9,256 nt of DNA, from assembly GCA_015486445.1 (NCBI GenBank), contig WFRT01000306.1:1-9256 (forward strand), in the 5' to 3' direction. The DNA comes from Pseudomonadota bacterium (GTDB lineage Bacteria > Desulfobacterota > Anaeroferrophillalia > Anaeroferrophillales > Tharpellaceae). The translations under genes and the position numbers were made by a program. A model generated the notes under the pieces. It made no database searches and was not told the origin of the DNA. It was given only the letters and a program-made list of their open reading frames with translations. Shown piece by piece: positions 1 to 6,859 of the stretch; the stretch's first letter is position 1, and every line of letters begins with the position of its first letter.

Positions 1-675
1 GCCCGTCGCAAGGTGCGGGTGCCGGTGGTCCTGACCCGGGACGAGGTTGCCCGGGTGGTTGCGGCCCTGAATGGAGTGCCGCAACTGGTCGTCAAAATGC
101 TTTACGGCAGCGGGCTGCGGATTAGTGAAGCCTTGAATCTGAGGGTCCAGGATATCGATTTCGCGATGCAGCAGGTAACGGTTCACAGTGGCAAGGGAGA
201 CAAGGATCGCGTGACGACCCTGTCGCGGTCTCTGGTTCCCCATTTGCAGGAACACCTGGAAAAAGTCAGGCTCGTGCATGAACATGATCTGGAACAGGGG
301 TTCGGTGAGGTTTACCTGCCCGGGGCCCTGGCGAAGAAATATCGGAACGCGGCCCGGGAGTGGGGCTGGCAGTATGTTTTTCCCTCCCGGCAGTTGTCGA
401 TCGATCCCCGCAGCGGCACAACCCGTCGTCACCATGTCGACCCCAGTGTCATCAGCAAGGCGATCCGGCGGGCGGTGCGCGCGGCCGGGATTACCAAGCG
501 GGTGACGCCGCATACCTTTCGTCACAGCTTTGCCACCCATCTTCTGCAGCGGGGAACCGATATTCGGACGATTCAGAAACTCTTGGGGCACAAGGATGTC
601 AAAACCACCGAGATTTATACCCATGTCATCCGCCTGGGCGGCCAGGGGGTGGTCAGCCCCCTCGATGATCTTTAA
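1..675 (+). CDS. intI: Integron integrase IntI, 5' end cut by window edge
   Basis: Site-specific tyrosine recombinase that would insert and excise gene cassettes at attI/attC sites. The reading frame is open from base 1, so the gene begins outside the window; a GTG at 13 is unlikely to be the true start because the core-binding N-terminal domain (roughly 100 residues in relatives) is missing. Numbering from that GTG, the catalytic set is complete: Arg36 (GSGLRISEA), Lys61 (GKGDKDR), His167 and Arg170 (HTFRHSF), His193 (LLGHKD) and nucleophile Tyr202 (IYTHV). Residues about 101-140 hold the extra segment that separates IntI from XerC/XerD: LPGALAKKY, then AREWGWQYVFP, then DPRSG with RRHH. The C-terminus GGQGVVSPLDDL is also IntI-like. 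Its base composition looks less GC-rich than its neighbours (bases 121-180 are 29/60 G+C). Assignment to IntI is secure; chromosomal versus mobile integron cannot be decided here. Confidence 0.95.
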   Translation, partial: ARRKVRVPVVLTRDEVARVVAALNGVPQLVVKMLYGSGLRISEALNLRVQDIDFAMQQVTVHSGKGDKDRVTTLSRSLVPHLQEHLEKVRLVHEHDLEQGFGEVYLPGALAKKYRNAAREWGWQYVFPSRQLSIDPRSGTTRRHHVDPSVISKAIRRAVRAAGITKRVTPHTFRHSFATHLLQRGTDIRTIQKLLGHKDVKTTEIYTHVIRLGGQGVVSPLDDL

Positions 676-686
676 TTGGGCGGGGG

Positions 687-1796
687 ATGGCGGTGGAGCG
701 TTTCGCGGTGACGATTATTGGGGCCGGGGTTGTCGGCCTGGCGGTCGCGGCCCGGCTGGCGCCCCGGTTCGGGGGCGAGCTGCTGCTGGTTGAGCGCTGC
801 GGGAAGTTCGGCCGGGAGACCAGCAGTCGCAACAGCGAGGTCGTCCACGCCGGCATCTACTATCCCCGGAATTCGCTGAAGGCCCGGTTGTGCGTGGCCG
901 GCCGCCGGCGGCTTAAAGAGCTCTGCCGGGGCCGGGGAATCGGCTGGCGGCAGCTGGGCAAGCTGATTGTCGCGGTGGAGGAGGACGAGGAAGAAGAGCT
1001 TTCGCGGCTACTTGAGTCGGGGTCGGAAAACGGGGTCGAGGGTCTGCGGCTGCTGGGTGCTGACGCGGTCGGCCGGCTGGAGCCCGCGGTCCGGGCCCGG
1101 GGCGCGCTTTTTTCTCCGGCCACAGCGATTATCGACAGCCACGGGCTGATGAGCTTTTTCCTCTACCAGGTCCGCGAGGCCGGGGCCGTGGTGGCGTTCA
1201 ACAGCACGGTCGAGCAGGTGGCGGCGGCCGGCGACGGTTTTTCTCTGCGGTGCCGGACCGGGGACGGGGAGTTTACTTTCTTTTCCCGGCAGGTGGTCAA
1301 CGCCGCCGGGCATGGGGCCGCGGAATTGAGTCGGAAGCTGGGATTGCCGACTCCGAGGGTCTATCCGGCCCGGGGCTGCTATTTCAGCTGCCGGGGCCGT
1401 TCCCCGGTGGCGCGGCTGATCTACCCGGTGCCGCCGGCCCGGGGGCGGGGGCTGGGAATTCACGCCACCCTGGACCTCGGCGGCCGGCTGCGTTTCGGGC
1501 CCGATCTCGAATACGTGGAACGGGCCGATGATTTCCGGGTGCCGGAAGGCCTGCGGGAGAAGTTCGCCCGGGCCGTGGCCCGCTACCTGCCGGCCGTGAC
1601 GGCCGACCGCCTGGACCCCGACATGGCCGGCGTCAGGCCCCGCCTCCAGGGACCGGAGGACGATTTCCGGGATTTCCTGGTGCGCGCCGAGAGCGCGGCC
1701 GGCTTTCCCGGCTTCATCAATCTTCTCGGGATCGAATCCCCGGGTTTGACCGCGGCCCCGGCGCTTGCCGACATGGTGGCCGGCTTTTTCTCCTGA
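687..1796 (+). CDS. FAD-dependent oxidoreductase, L-2-hydroxyglutarate oxidase/dehydrogenase type
   Basis: A 369-residue DAO-fold flavoenzyme. The N-terminal dinucleotide motif GAGVVG is at residues 12-17, with the ribose-binding acidic residue at Glu36 (LLVER). TSSRNSEVVHAGIYYP (45-60) is the hallmark segment of the L-2-hydroxyglutarate dehydrogenase/LhgO family. VNAAG (204-208), GIHATLDLGGRLRFGPD (257-273) and the C-terminal NLLGIESPGLTAAPALA (345-361) close the FAD and substrate site. In characterised relatives the enzyme oxidises L-2-hydroxyglutarate to 2-oxoglutarate and passes electrons to the quinone pool or oxygen; the substrate here is inferred from family only and could be another 2-hydroxyacid. 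It is somewhat shorter than E. coli LhgO (about 420). The ATG at 687 abuts a GGGGG run; a GTG at 693 would be better spaced from that run and costs only two residues. It starts 11 bp after intI on the same strand and ends before a strong terminator. Confidence 0.85.
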   Translation: MAVERFAVTIIGAGVVGLAVAARLAPRFGGELLLVERCGKFGRETSSRNSEVVHAGIYYPRNSLKARLCVAGRRRLKELCRGRGIGWRQLGKLIVAVEEDEEEELSRLLESGSENGVEGLRLLGADAVGRLEPAVRARGALFSPATAIIDSHGLMSFFLYQVREAGAVVAFNSTVEQVAAAGDGFSLRCRTGDGEFTFFSRQVVNAAGHGAAELSRKLGLPTPRVYPARGCYFSCRGRSPVARLIYPVPPARGRGLGIHATLDLGGRLRFGPDLEYVERADDFRVPEGLREKFARAVARYLPAVTADRLDPDMAGVRPRLQGPEDDFRDFLVRAESAAGFPGFINLLGIESPGLTAAPALADMVAGFFS

Positions 1797-1823
1797 AAGC
1801 CGGGAAAAAGCCCGCGAGAATTA

Positions 1824-1849
1824 AAAAAGCCCCGGAGACGGGGCTTTTT
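1824..1849. terminator. Bidirectional intrinsic terminator between the oxidoreductase gene and livF
   Basis: GCCCC (1829-1833), loop GGAGAC (1834-1839), GGGGC (1840-1844), flanked by an A-run (1823-1828) and a T-run (1845-1849). The A and T runs extend the stem to 10 bp and give a U-tract in either direction: five T on plus, six on minus. It lies 27 bp past the stop of the plus-strand oxidoreductase gene and 66 bp past the stop of minus-strand livF, so it fits termination of both converging units. Confidence 0.92.
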
Positions 1850-1915
1850 CGGTTTGTGGGAAAAGAAGTTTTTGTGGGCCCGGGCCGGGTGGTTTCGCGG
1901 CGTTCCGGCGGCGGT

Positions 1916-2662
1916 TCAGTGGCCGAGGTAGGCCTTGTGGATGTCGGGGTCTTCCATCAGTTCGGCGGCGTTGCCGGAGAGAATGATTTCGCCGGTTTCG
2001 AGAAGGTAGCCGCGGTGGGCGAAATCGAGCGCCAGCTTGGCGTTCTGTTCGACCAGGAGGATCGTGATGCCCTCCTGGTTGAGTTGCTTGAGGGCCCGGA
2101 ACATGTCGTACATCAGCAGCGGGGCGAGGCCCATCGAGGGTTCGTCGAGCATCAGGAATTTGCAGCCCGACATCAGGGCCCGGCCGACGGCCAGCATCTG
2201 CTGCTCGCCGCCGCTCAAGGATTCGCTGCGCTGGTGGCGGCGTTCGGCGAGCCGGGGGAAAAGGTCGAAAACCTCGTTGTAGTCTTTCTCGAGGTCGGCC
2301 CCCTTTTCCCGGGAATAGGTGGCCAGGGTCAGGTTTTCCATGACCGTCAGGTTGCCGAAAATGTGGCGGCCTTCCGGGGCCAGGGCGCAGTGGAGCTTGC
2401 GGACGACGTCGTGGGGCTCGGTCTTGACGATCGATTTGCCGTCGAAGAGGATGTCGCCGCCGGTCAGGCGCGGGGCCTCGGGCGGGGGCAGCCGGGTGAT
2501 GGTGTGCAGGGTCGTGGTCTTGCCGGCCCCGTTGGCCCCGATCAGGGTGACGATTTCCCCCTGGTTGACGGTAAAGCTGATCCCGTGCAGGGCCGTGATA
2601 TTGCCGTATTTAACCTCGAGGTCCTTGACCTCGAGCAGGGGAGTGGTGTTCCGGTCGGACAT
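1916..2662 (-). CDS. livF: LivF, branched-chain amino acid ABC transporter ATPase
   Basis: The second of the two cytoplasmic ATPases that power the LIV-type importer. It has 248 residues, normal for LivF (about 235-250). Walker A GANGAGKTT is at 42-50, the LivF-type APEGRHIF segment at 95-102, the ABC signature LSGGEQQ at 149-155, Walker B FLMLDEP at 169-175, and the switch segment LVEQN at 203-207. LivF proteins characteristically carry Gln where LivG has the switch His, which separates the two paralogues here. The start is the ATG at 2660-2662, with a weak AAGG eight bases upstream. It is the last gene of the operon, separated from livG by an unusually long 105-bp gap, and is followed by the terminator at 1824-1849. 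Confidence 0.95.
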   Translation of the reverse strand: MSDRNTTPLLEVKDLEVKYGNITALHGISFTVNQGEIVTLIGANGAGKTTTLHTITRLPPPEAPRLTGGDILFDGKSIVKTEPHDVVRKLHCALAPEGRHIFGNLTVMENLTLATYSREKGADLEKDYNEVFDLFPRLAERRHQRSESLSGGEQQMLAVGRALMSGCKFLMLDEPSMGLAPLLMYDMFRALKQLNQEGITILLVEQNAKLALDFAHRGYLLETGEIILSGNAAELMEDPDIHKAYLGH

Positions 2663-2723
2663 GTTGCTAACCTTGTTGAACTCGTAAAAAGTCGATTGTC
2701 AGGCAACCAAAAGGGATGGCGCA

Positions 2724-2763
2724 GGAAAATTCTCAGCCGTACGCCGGCCCGGGATTTTCCCGG
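2724..2763 (-). repeat. Nested inverted repeats in the livG-livF gap
   Basis: GGAAAAT (2724-2730) and ATTTTCC (2754-2760) are a perfect 7-bp inverted repeat. It encloses GCCG (2736-2739), a 5-base loop and CGGC (2745-2748). A competing local hairpin, CCGGG (2749-2753), loop ATTTT, CCCGG (2759-2763), uses part of the same sequence and begins four bases after the livG stop. The two folds exclude each other in the transcript. No U-tract follows, so this is not a classical terminator. It could tune livF expression or mRNA stability; the rest of the 2663-2767 gap shows nothing else I recognise. Confidence 0.45.
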
Positions 2764-2767
2764 ACGC

Positions 2768-3535
2768 TCACACGTTGTCGTCGCCAAGATAGGCCTTGAT
2801 GACCTCATGGTTGTTCTGGATTTCGTCCGGCGTGCCCTGGGCGATGAGCCGCCCGAAGTCGATGACCGAGATATGGGAGCAAAGGGTCATGACCACCTTC
2901 ATCTGGTGCTCGATCATCCAGATGCTGATGTCGAACTGTTCGAAGATCCACTTGATCAGTTCGATCAGTTCGTTGACGTCGGCCGACTGCAGGCCGGCGG
3001 CGGGTTCGTCGAGCAGCAGCAGTTTGGGCCCCGAGGAGAGCGCCCGGACGATTTCGACCTTGCGCTGCATGCCGTAGGGCAGGTTGCCCGGGGTTTCGTC
3101 GGCGTATTCGCGGATCTTGAAAATCTCCAGAAGTTCCAGGGCCTGGCAGCGCATCTCGCTCTCTCTTTCGAGGTAGCGGGAGGTCCGGAAAAAGAGGTTG
3201 CCGAGGCCGTAGCCGAGTTGGAAGTGCTGGGCCACGAGGATGTTGTCGAGCACCGACATCTCTTTCCAGAGGCGGATGTTCTGGAAGGTCCGGGTGATGC
3301 CCAGGGCCGAGACCTGGTGGGGCTTGAGGCCGGCCAGGTTGCGCCCCTCGAAGATGATTTCGCCCCGGGTCGGCTTGTAGAAGCCGCTGACCAGGTTGAA
3401 AACCGTGGTTTTGCCGGCCCCGTTGGGACCGATCAGGCCGACCAACTGGCGGTGGCCGATTTCCAGGTTGAGCTCGGAAACCGCGCAGATGCCGGAAAAC
3501 AGCTGGGTTAAGTCCTTGATTTCGAGCAGGTTCAT
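2768..3535 (-). CDS. livG: LivG, branched-chain amino acid ABC transporter ATPase
   Basis: The first ATPase of the LIV importer, pairing with LivF under the LivH/LivM channel. It has 255 residues, the usual LivG length. Walker A GPNGAGKTT is at 36-44, the Q-loop TRTFQNIRLW with Gln85, the LivG-type signature NLPYGMQRK at 151-159, Walker B LLLLDEP at 172-178, followed by AAGL, and the switch His210 in MIEH. The start ATG (3533-3535) lies four bases downstream of the livM stop. The sequence before it is AT-rich and contains no Shine-Dalgarno motif, so translation most likely depends on re-initiation by ribosomes finishing livM. After the stop comes a 105-bp gap with hairpins before livF. Confidence 0.95.
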   Translation of the reverse strand: MNLLEIKDLTQLFSGICAVSELNLEIGHRQLVGLIGPNGAGKTTVFNLVSGFYKPTRGEIIFEGRNLAGLKPHQVSALGITRTFQNIRLWKEMSVLDNILVAQHFQLGYGLGNLFFRTSRYLERESEMRCQALELLEIFKIREYADETPGNLPYGMQRKVEIVRALSSGPKLLLLDEPAAGLQSADVNELIELIKWIFEQFDISIWMIEHQMKVVMTLCSHISVIDFGRLIAQGTPDEIQNNHEVIKAYLGDDNV

Positions 3536-3539
3536 AAAA

Positions 3540-4553
3540 TTATTTGAATTTGTAGAATTTTTTCAGTTTCGGAAAGATGTCGGAAAGTTCCCGGTGGCCC
3601 ATGATGCCCTCGGGCCGGAACTGCATGATGATGATCAGAAGCAGCGGAATCGCCACCCACTTGATGATCTGCAGCGGCCGCAAAAGCTCGAGCAGCAGGG
3701 TAAAGAGCACGGCCGAAAGGATCGAGCCGGTCAGCGAACCCATGCCCCCGAGATAGACCATGACCAGGGCCTCGGTCGATTTCAGCAGGTCGAAAGACTT
3801 CGGGTTGACGTAGCCCACGGCATGGGCGTAAAGGCCGCCGGCGATCCCGGCCAGGCCCGAGGAGAGCATGAAGGTGATGAGCTTGACGCGGTTGGTGTTG
3901 ACGCTCATGATCTCGGCCGCGACCTCGTCCTGGCGGATGGCCTCGACCCCCTTGCCGTAGGTCGAACTCATGTAGCGGCGGATGATGACCAGGGTCAGGA
4001 CCATGAAGATGAAGACCCAGAGAATCATCCAGGGAATCCCGGCAAAGTCTTCCATTGCGAAAATCACCCGCCGCATGCCCATGAAGCCTCGGGCCCCGCC
4101 GATCTTGTCGATGTTGATGATCGTCGTGATGATGATGTAGTTGGCGGCGATGGTGATGATGGCGAGATAGTCGTCCCGGGTGCGGAACGAGGGAATCGCC
4201 ACTAAAAGCCCGGTCAGGGCGGCCGCCAGGCCGCCGATGATGAGGATGACGGGAAAGCCGAAAGCGGCCCATTCCGGCGGCAGCAGCGGGGCTCCGAAGA
4301 CCCGGCTCTTGGTGAACAGGGCGACCGACAGCACCGAGGAGACGTAGGCGCCGACGGCGATGAAGCCGGCGTGGCCGCAGGAGAACTCGCCCATGTTGCC
4401 GTTGACCAGGTTGAGGCTTGAGGAGATGATGACGTTGATCCCCATGAAGAGGAGGATGGTCTGGAGGTAGACGTCGATGACCTCGAACCAGGCCAGCCCC
4501 ATCAGGACGGCGAACAGAACAAGCAGCAGAACGGGAACGCTGAGACGTTTCAT
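3540..4553 (-). CDS. livM: LivM, branched-chain amino acid ABC transporter permease
   Basis: Inner-membrane permease, 337 residues, with several long hydrophobic helices (for example about 6-23, 30-46, 100-120, 175-192 and 296-310). Family landmarks are NLVNGNMGEFSCGHAGF (48-64), RTRDDYLAI (124-132), GARGFMGM (153-160), a cytoplasmic coupling loop GVEAIRQDEVAAEIMSVN (202-219) that contacts the ATPases, VYLGGMGSLTGSI (266-278) and the closing FRPEGIMG (312-319). The tail KLKKFYKFK is strongly basic. The start ATG is 16 bp beyond the livH stop with no clear Shine-Dalgarno sequence, suggesting coupling to livH. With LivH it forms the translocation channel; substrate is inferred from the family to be branched-chain amino acids, though related systems move other small amino acids, amides or urea. 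Confidence 0.95.
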   Translation of the reverse strand: MKRLSVPVLLLVLFAVLMGLAWFEVIDVYLQTILLFMGINVIISSSLNLVNGNMGEFSCGHAGFIAVGAYVSSVLSVALFTKSRVFGAPLLPPEWAAFGFPVILIIGGLAAALTGLLVAIPSFRTRDDYLAIITIAANYIIITTIINIDKIGGARGFMGMRRVIFAMEDFAGIPWMILWVFIFMVLTLVIIRRYMSSTYGKGVEAIRQDEVAAEIMSVNTNRVKLITFMLSSGLAGIAGGLYAHAVGYVNPKSFDLLKSTEALVMVYLGGMGSLTGSILSAVLFTLLLELLRPLQIIKWVAIPLLLIIIMQFRPEGIMGHRELSDIFPKLKKFYKFK

Positions 4554-4569
4554 GGCTTGGTTTCGATAC

Positions 4570-5490
4570 TCAGATTTTAGTGGTTTTCGGCATTCCGAAG
4601 AGGCCGGTTGGCTTGACGGTCAAAATCAGCAGCAGAATCGTGAACGAAATCAGGTCGCGGTAGGAGGAGGGGAAGAAGGCGACGACCATGATCTCGGTGA
4701 TGCCGAGGATGAACCCTCCGGCAAAGGCCCCGCGGATGTCGCCGATGCCGCCGACGACCGCCGCGATAAAGGCTTTCCAGCCGATCGAAATTCCCATGTA
4801 GGGATCGAGAATCGGGTAGGAGAGGGCAAAGAGGATGCCGGCCAGGCCGGCCATCGAGGAGCCCAGGATGAAGGTGAAAACGATAATCTGGTCGATCGGG
4901 ATACCCATCAGCGGCACCGCGAACTTGTCGTAGGAGATCGCCCGCATGGCCATGCCGGCCTTGGTCCGGGTGATAATCATGTGGAGGATGACGAAGCTTA
5001 GGATCGAGGTCAGGATGACCCCGATCTTTAAGTTGGTGACGCTGACCGGACCGAACTGGTAGACGACCTTGTCGATCAGTTCGGGGAATTTCTTGCGGCT
5101 CGCGCCGAGCAGCAGGAGGTTGCCGTTTTCGAGGATCAGCCCGGCCATCAGCGCGGTGATGACGACGTAGAGCCGGTTGGCGCCCTTGCGCCTCAGCGGC
5201 CGGTAGGCGATGCGCTCCAGGGTGACGCCGACCACCGAGGTCAGGACCATGGTGATCGGGATGGTCAGAGCGAGCACGACCCAGCCCGGCAGGGCCGGGA
5301 TGCCGCCGTAGACCCCGAGCAGGGCGCTGGCGATGAAGAAGGCGATGTAGGCGCCGACCATGACGATGTCGCCGTGGGCGAAGTTGATCAGGCGCAGGAC
5401 CCCGTAGACCAGGGTGTAGCCGAGGGCGATCAGGGAATAGAAACTGCCCCACTGCAGGGCGTTGAGCAGGTTTTGGAACAGGGTATCCAC
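4570..5490 (-). CDS. livH: LivH, branched-chain amino acid ABC transporter permease
   Basis: Inner-membrane permease, 306 residues, partner of LivM. Landmarks are GYTLVYGVLRLINFAHGD (24-41), ERIAYRPLR (92-100), the ATPase-coupling loop KAGMAMRAISYDKFAVPLMG (177-196), GGIGDIRGAFAGG (247-259) and KPTGLFG (293-299), all typical of LivH. The start is a GTG at 5488-5490: an in-frame stop lies about 35 bp upstream and there is no ATG between, while the N-terminus from this GTG aligns with the family. The nearest Shine-Dalgarno-like GGAGAG sits 14 bases upstream, farther than ideal, so initiation may be weak compared with livK. That fits the common pattern of making much more binding protein than permease. 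An overlapping frame running past the start has no family resemblance. Confidence 0.94.
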   Translation of the reverse strand: MDTLFQNLLNALQWGSFYSLIALGYTLVYGVLRLINFAHGDIVMVGAYIAFFIASALLGVYGGIPALPGWVVLALTIPITMVLTSVVGVTLERIAYRPLRRKGANRLYVVITALMAGLILENGNLLLLGASRKKFPELIDKVVYQFGPVSVTNLKIGVILTSILSFVILHMIITRTKAGMAMRAISYDKFAVPLMGIPIDQIIVFTFILGSSMAGLAGILFALSYPILDPYMGISIGWKAFIAAVVGGIGDIRGAFAGGFILGITEIMVVAFFPSSYRDLISFTILLLILTVKPTGLFGMPKTTKI

Positions 5491-5534
5491 GGTGGCAACT
5501 ACCGCTCTCCCGAAACCGGGGAGCTGTCAAATTA

Positions 5535-5574
5535 AGACGCGGAGGATATGTCTCAGCGCATACCCTCCGCGTCT
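5535..5574 (-). promoter_or_regulatory. Strong hairpin in the livK-livH intergenic region
   Basis: AGACGCGGAGG (5535-5545) pairs perfectly with CCTCCGCGTCT (5564-5574). TATG (5547-5550) pairs with CATA (5559-5562), leaving an 8-base loop (5551-5558). The single mismatch (A5546 with C5563) becomes a U-G wobble in minus-strand RNA, giving an uninterrupted 16-bp stem in the liv transcript. On the minus strand it is preceded by a nine-A run and followed by only weakly U-rich sequence (TAATTTGACA), so partial termination or 3' protection of livK mRNA is more likely than full termination. On the plus strand nine T (5582-5590) follow after seven bases, which is too far for a textbook terminator. Confidence 0.7.
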
Positions 5575-5601
5575 CAAATTGTTTTTTTTTATCAACCCCG
5601 G

Positions 5602-5627
5602 GAAGCCCAGGGCCGGCTGGGGGCTTC
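5602..5627 (-). promoter_or_regulatory. Second hairpin at the 3' end of livK
   Basis: GAAG plus CCCAG (5602-5610), loop GGCCGG (5611-5616), then CTGGG (5617-5621), a two-base bulge and CTTC (5624-5627). The stem reaches the first base-pair of the livK stop codon (5627-5629). An alternative pairing is GAAGCCC with GGGCTTC. No U-tract follows in the minus-strand transcript. Together with the hairpin at 5535-5574 it makes a tandem structure directly after livK, of the sort that shields an upstream message from 3' exonucleases. Confidence 0.5.
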
Positions 5628-6802
5628 TATTTGCCTTCCGGGCAGACCGACTTGGTGAAAACGAACTCGCCCTTGTCGCTGATCCTGACGATGACGGCGC
5701 ACTTGATCGGGTCGCCCTGATCGTCGAACTTCATGTTGCCGGTAATCCCGGCGAAGCTCTTGATGCTGGCCATGCCGTCGCGCACCGCCTTGCGGTCCTT
5801 TCTCAGGTTGCCGGTCAAACCGCCGGTGTTCTGGATGGCTTTCAGGACCAGGCGGGTGGCGTCCCAGGTCAGGGCCGCGACGTCGTCCGGCACGTAGCCG
5901 TACTTGGCCTTGTAGCGGTCGATGAACTCCTTGGTCTTGCCCTTGGCCCCGGCCGCGGCGTAGTGGGTCGAGAAGTACTGGCCGATGCAGTCCTTGCCGC
6001 AGAGGTTCATCAACTCGGCCGAGCCCCAGGCATCGGAACCCATGAAGGGGCCCTTCCAGCCGAGGTCGTGGGCCTGCTTGATGATCAGGGCGACTTCGTT
6101 GTAGTTGTTGGGCAGGAAGATGAAATCAGGCTTGGCGGCGATGATCGTCGTCAACTGGGCGCTGAAGTCCTGGTCCTTGTCGCCGTAGCTCTCGAAAGCG
6201 ACGACCGAACCCTTGCCGTTCTTTTTCTCCCAGTCGGTCTTGAAGATCTCGGCCAGGCCCTTGCTGTAGTCGTTGGCCAGGGCGTAGAGGACGGCGGCCT
6301 TCTTGGCCTTGAACTGGTCCATCGCGAAGTTGACGGCGACCGGGCCCTGGAAGGGATCGAGGAAGGCGGCGCGGAAGACGAAGGGGCGGTCGAGGGTGGT
6401 GTCGGGGTTGGTCGACCAGGGGGAGATCATGACGGTCTGGTTGAGGTCGGCGATTTCCCCGGCCGGCACCGCCTGCTTGCTCGAGTTGGGGCCGACGATG
6501 GCCAGGACCTTGTTGCGGTCGATCAGCTTCTGGGCCACGGCCACCGCCGATTCAGCCTTGGATTCGTTGTCCTCGTAGATGAACTCGAGCTTGTAGGTCT
6601 TGTCACCGACCTTGAGTCCACCCTGGCCGTTGACGTCGGCCTTGAGCATCTCGGCCGCGAACTTCGAGGACTCGCCGACCTTGGGAATCTCACCGGTCAG
6701 GGGGATGTTGAAGCCGATTTTGATGGTGTCGGCGGCTAACGCGCTGCCGGCCATCAGGCTGCAGAGAAACAGGGCTAGAAGCAGGGTCGTGATTTTTTTC
6801 AT
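5627..6802 (-). CDS. livK: LivK-type periplasmic branched-chain amino acid binding protein
   Basis: Solute-binding protein that captures the ligand in the periplasm and delivers it to LivHM. It has 391 residues. The Sec signal peptide is 1-23 (basic MKK, hydrophobic core, ALA just before the predicted cleavage, with mature protein from about Ala24). Cys14 is inside the hydrophobic core and does not form a lipobox. The mature part is a type 1 periplasmic binding fold: IKIGFNIPLTGEIPKVG at the start, IYEDNESKAESAVAVAQKLI (75-94), AIVGPNSSKQAVP (101-113), ISPWSTNP (126-133) at the ligand cleft, and FMGSDAWGS (253-261). Cys268, Cys272, Cys368 and Cys387 may form disulfides. GGAGGA eight bases before the ATG is a strong ribosome site. 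First gene of the operon; the exact ligand cannot be read from sequence. Confidence 0.94.
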   Translation of the reverse strand: MKKITTLLLALFLCSLMAGSALAADTIKIGFNIPLTGEIPKVGESSKFAAEMLKADVNGQGGLKVGDKTYKLEFIYEDNESKAESAVAVAQKLIDRNKVLAIVGPNSSKQAVPAGEIADLNQTVMISPWSTNPDTTLDRPFVFRAAFLDPFQGPVAVNFAMDQFKAKKAAVLYALANDYSKGLAEIFKTDWEKKNGKGSVVAFESYGDKDQDFSAQLTTIIAAKPDFIFLPNNYNEVALIIKQAHDLGWKGPFMGSDAWGSAELMNLCGKDCIGQYFSTHYAAAGAKGKTKEFIDRYKAKYGYVPDDVAALTWDATRLVLKAIQNTGGLTGNLRKDRKAVRDGMASIKSFAGITGNMKFDDQGDPIKCAVIVRISDKGEFVFTKSVCPEGK

Positions 6803-6810
6803 GTCAATCT

Positions 6811-6816
6811 TCCTCC
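6811..6816 (-). promoter_or_regulatory. Ribosome binding site of livK
   Basis: GGAGGA on the minus strand, eight bases before the ATG at 6800-6802. It is the strongest Shine-Dalgarno match in the operon, in contrast to livH, livM and livG. Confidence 0.8.
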
Positions 6817-6859
6817 GGGCTGAAAATAAGGTGTAATTGCGGGCTTTAGTGAGGCCCCC

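Noticed and set aside
676..1860. Oxidoreductase gene as an integron cassette
   Set aside because: It is downstream of the 3' end of intI, not at attI, and I see no attC-like RYYYAAC/GTTRRRY pair at either end; a normal intrinsic terminator follows instead.
1856..3511. A 551-codon open frame on the plus strand opposite livF and livG
   Set aside because: It lies antisense to two ATPase genes with complete Walker and signature motifs. Its product is a low-complexity Asp/Val/Gly/Glu-rich sequence typical of the reverse complement of GC-biased codons, with no family resemblance.
5462..6739. A 425-codon open frame on the plus strand opposite livK
   Set aside because: livK has a clean signal peptide, ribosome site and family motifs on the other strand; this frame is its compositional shadow.
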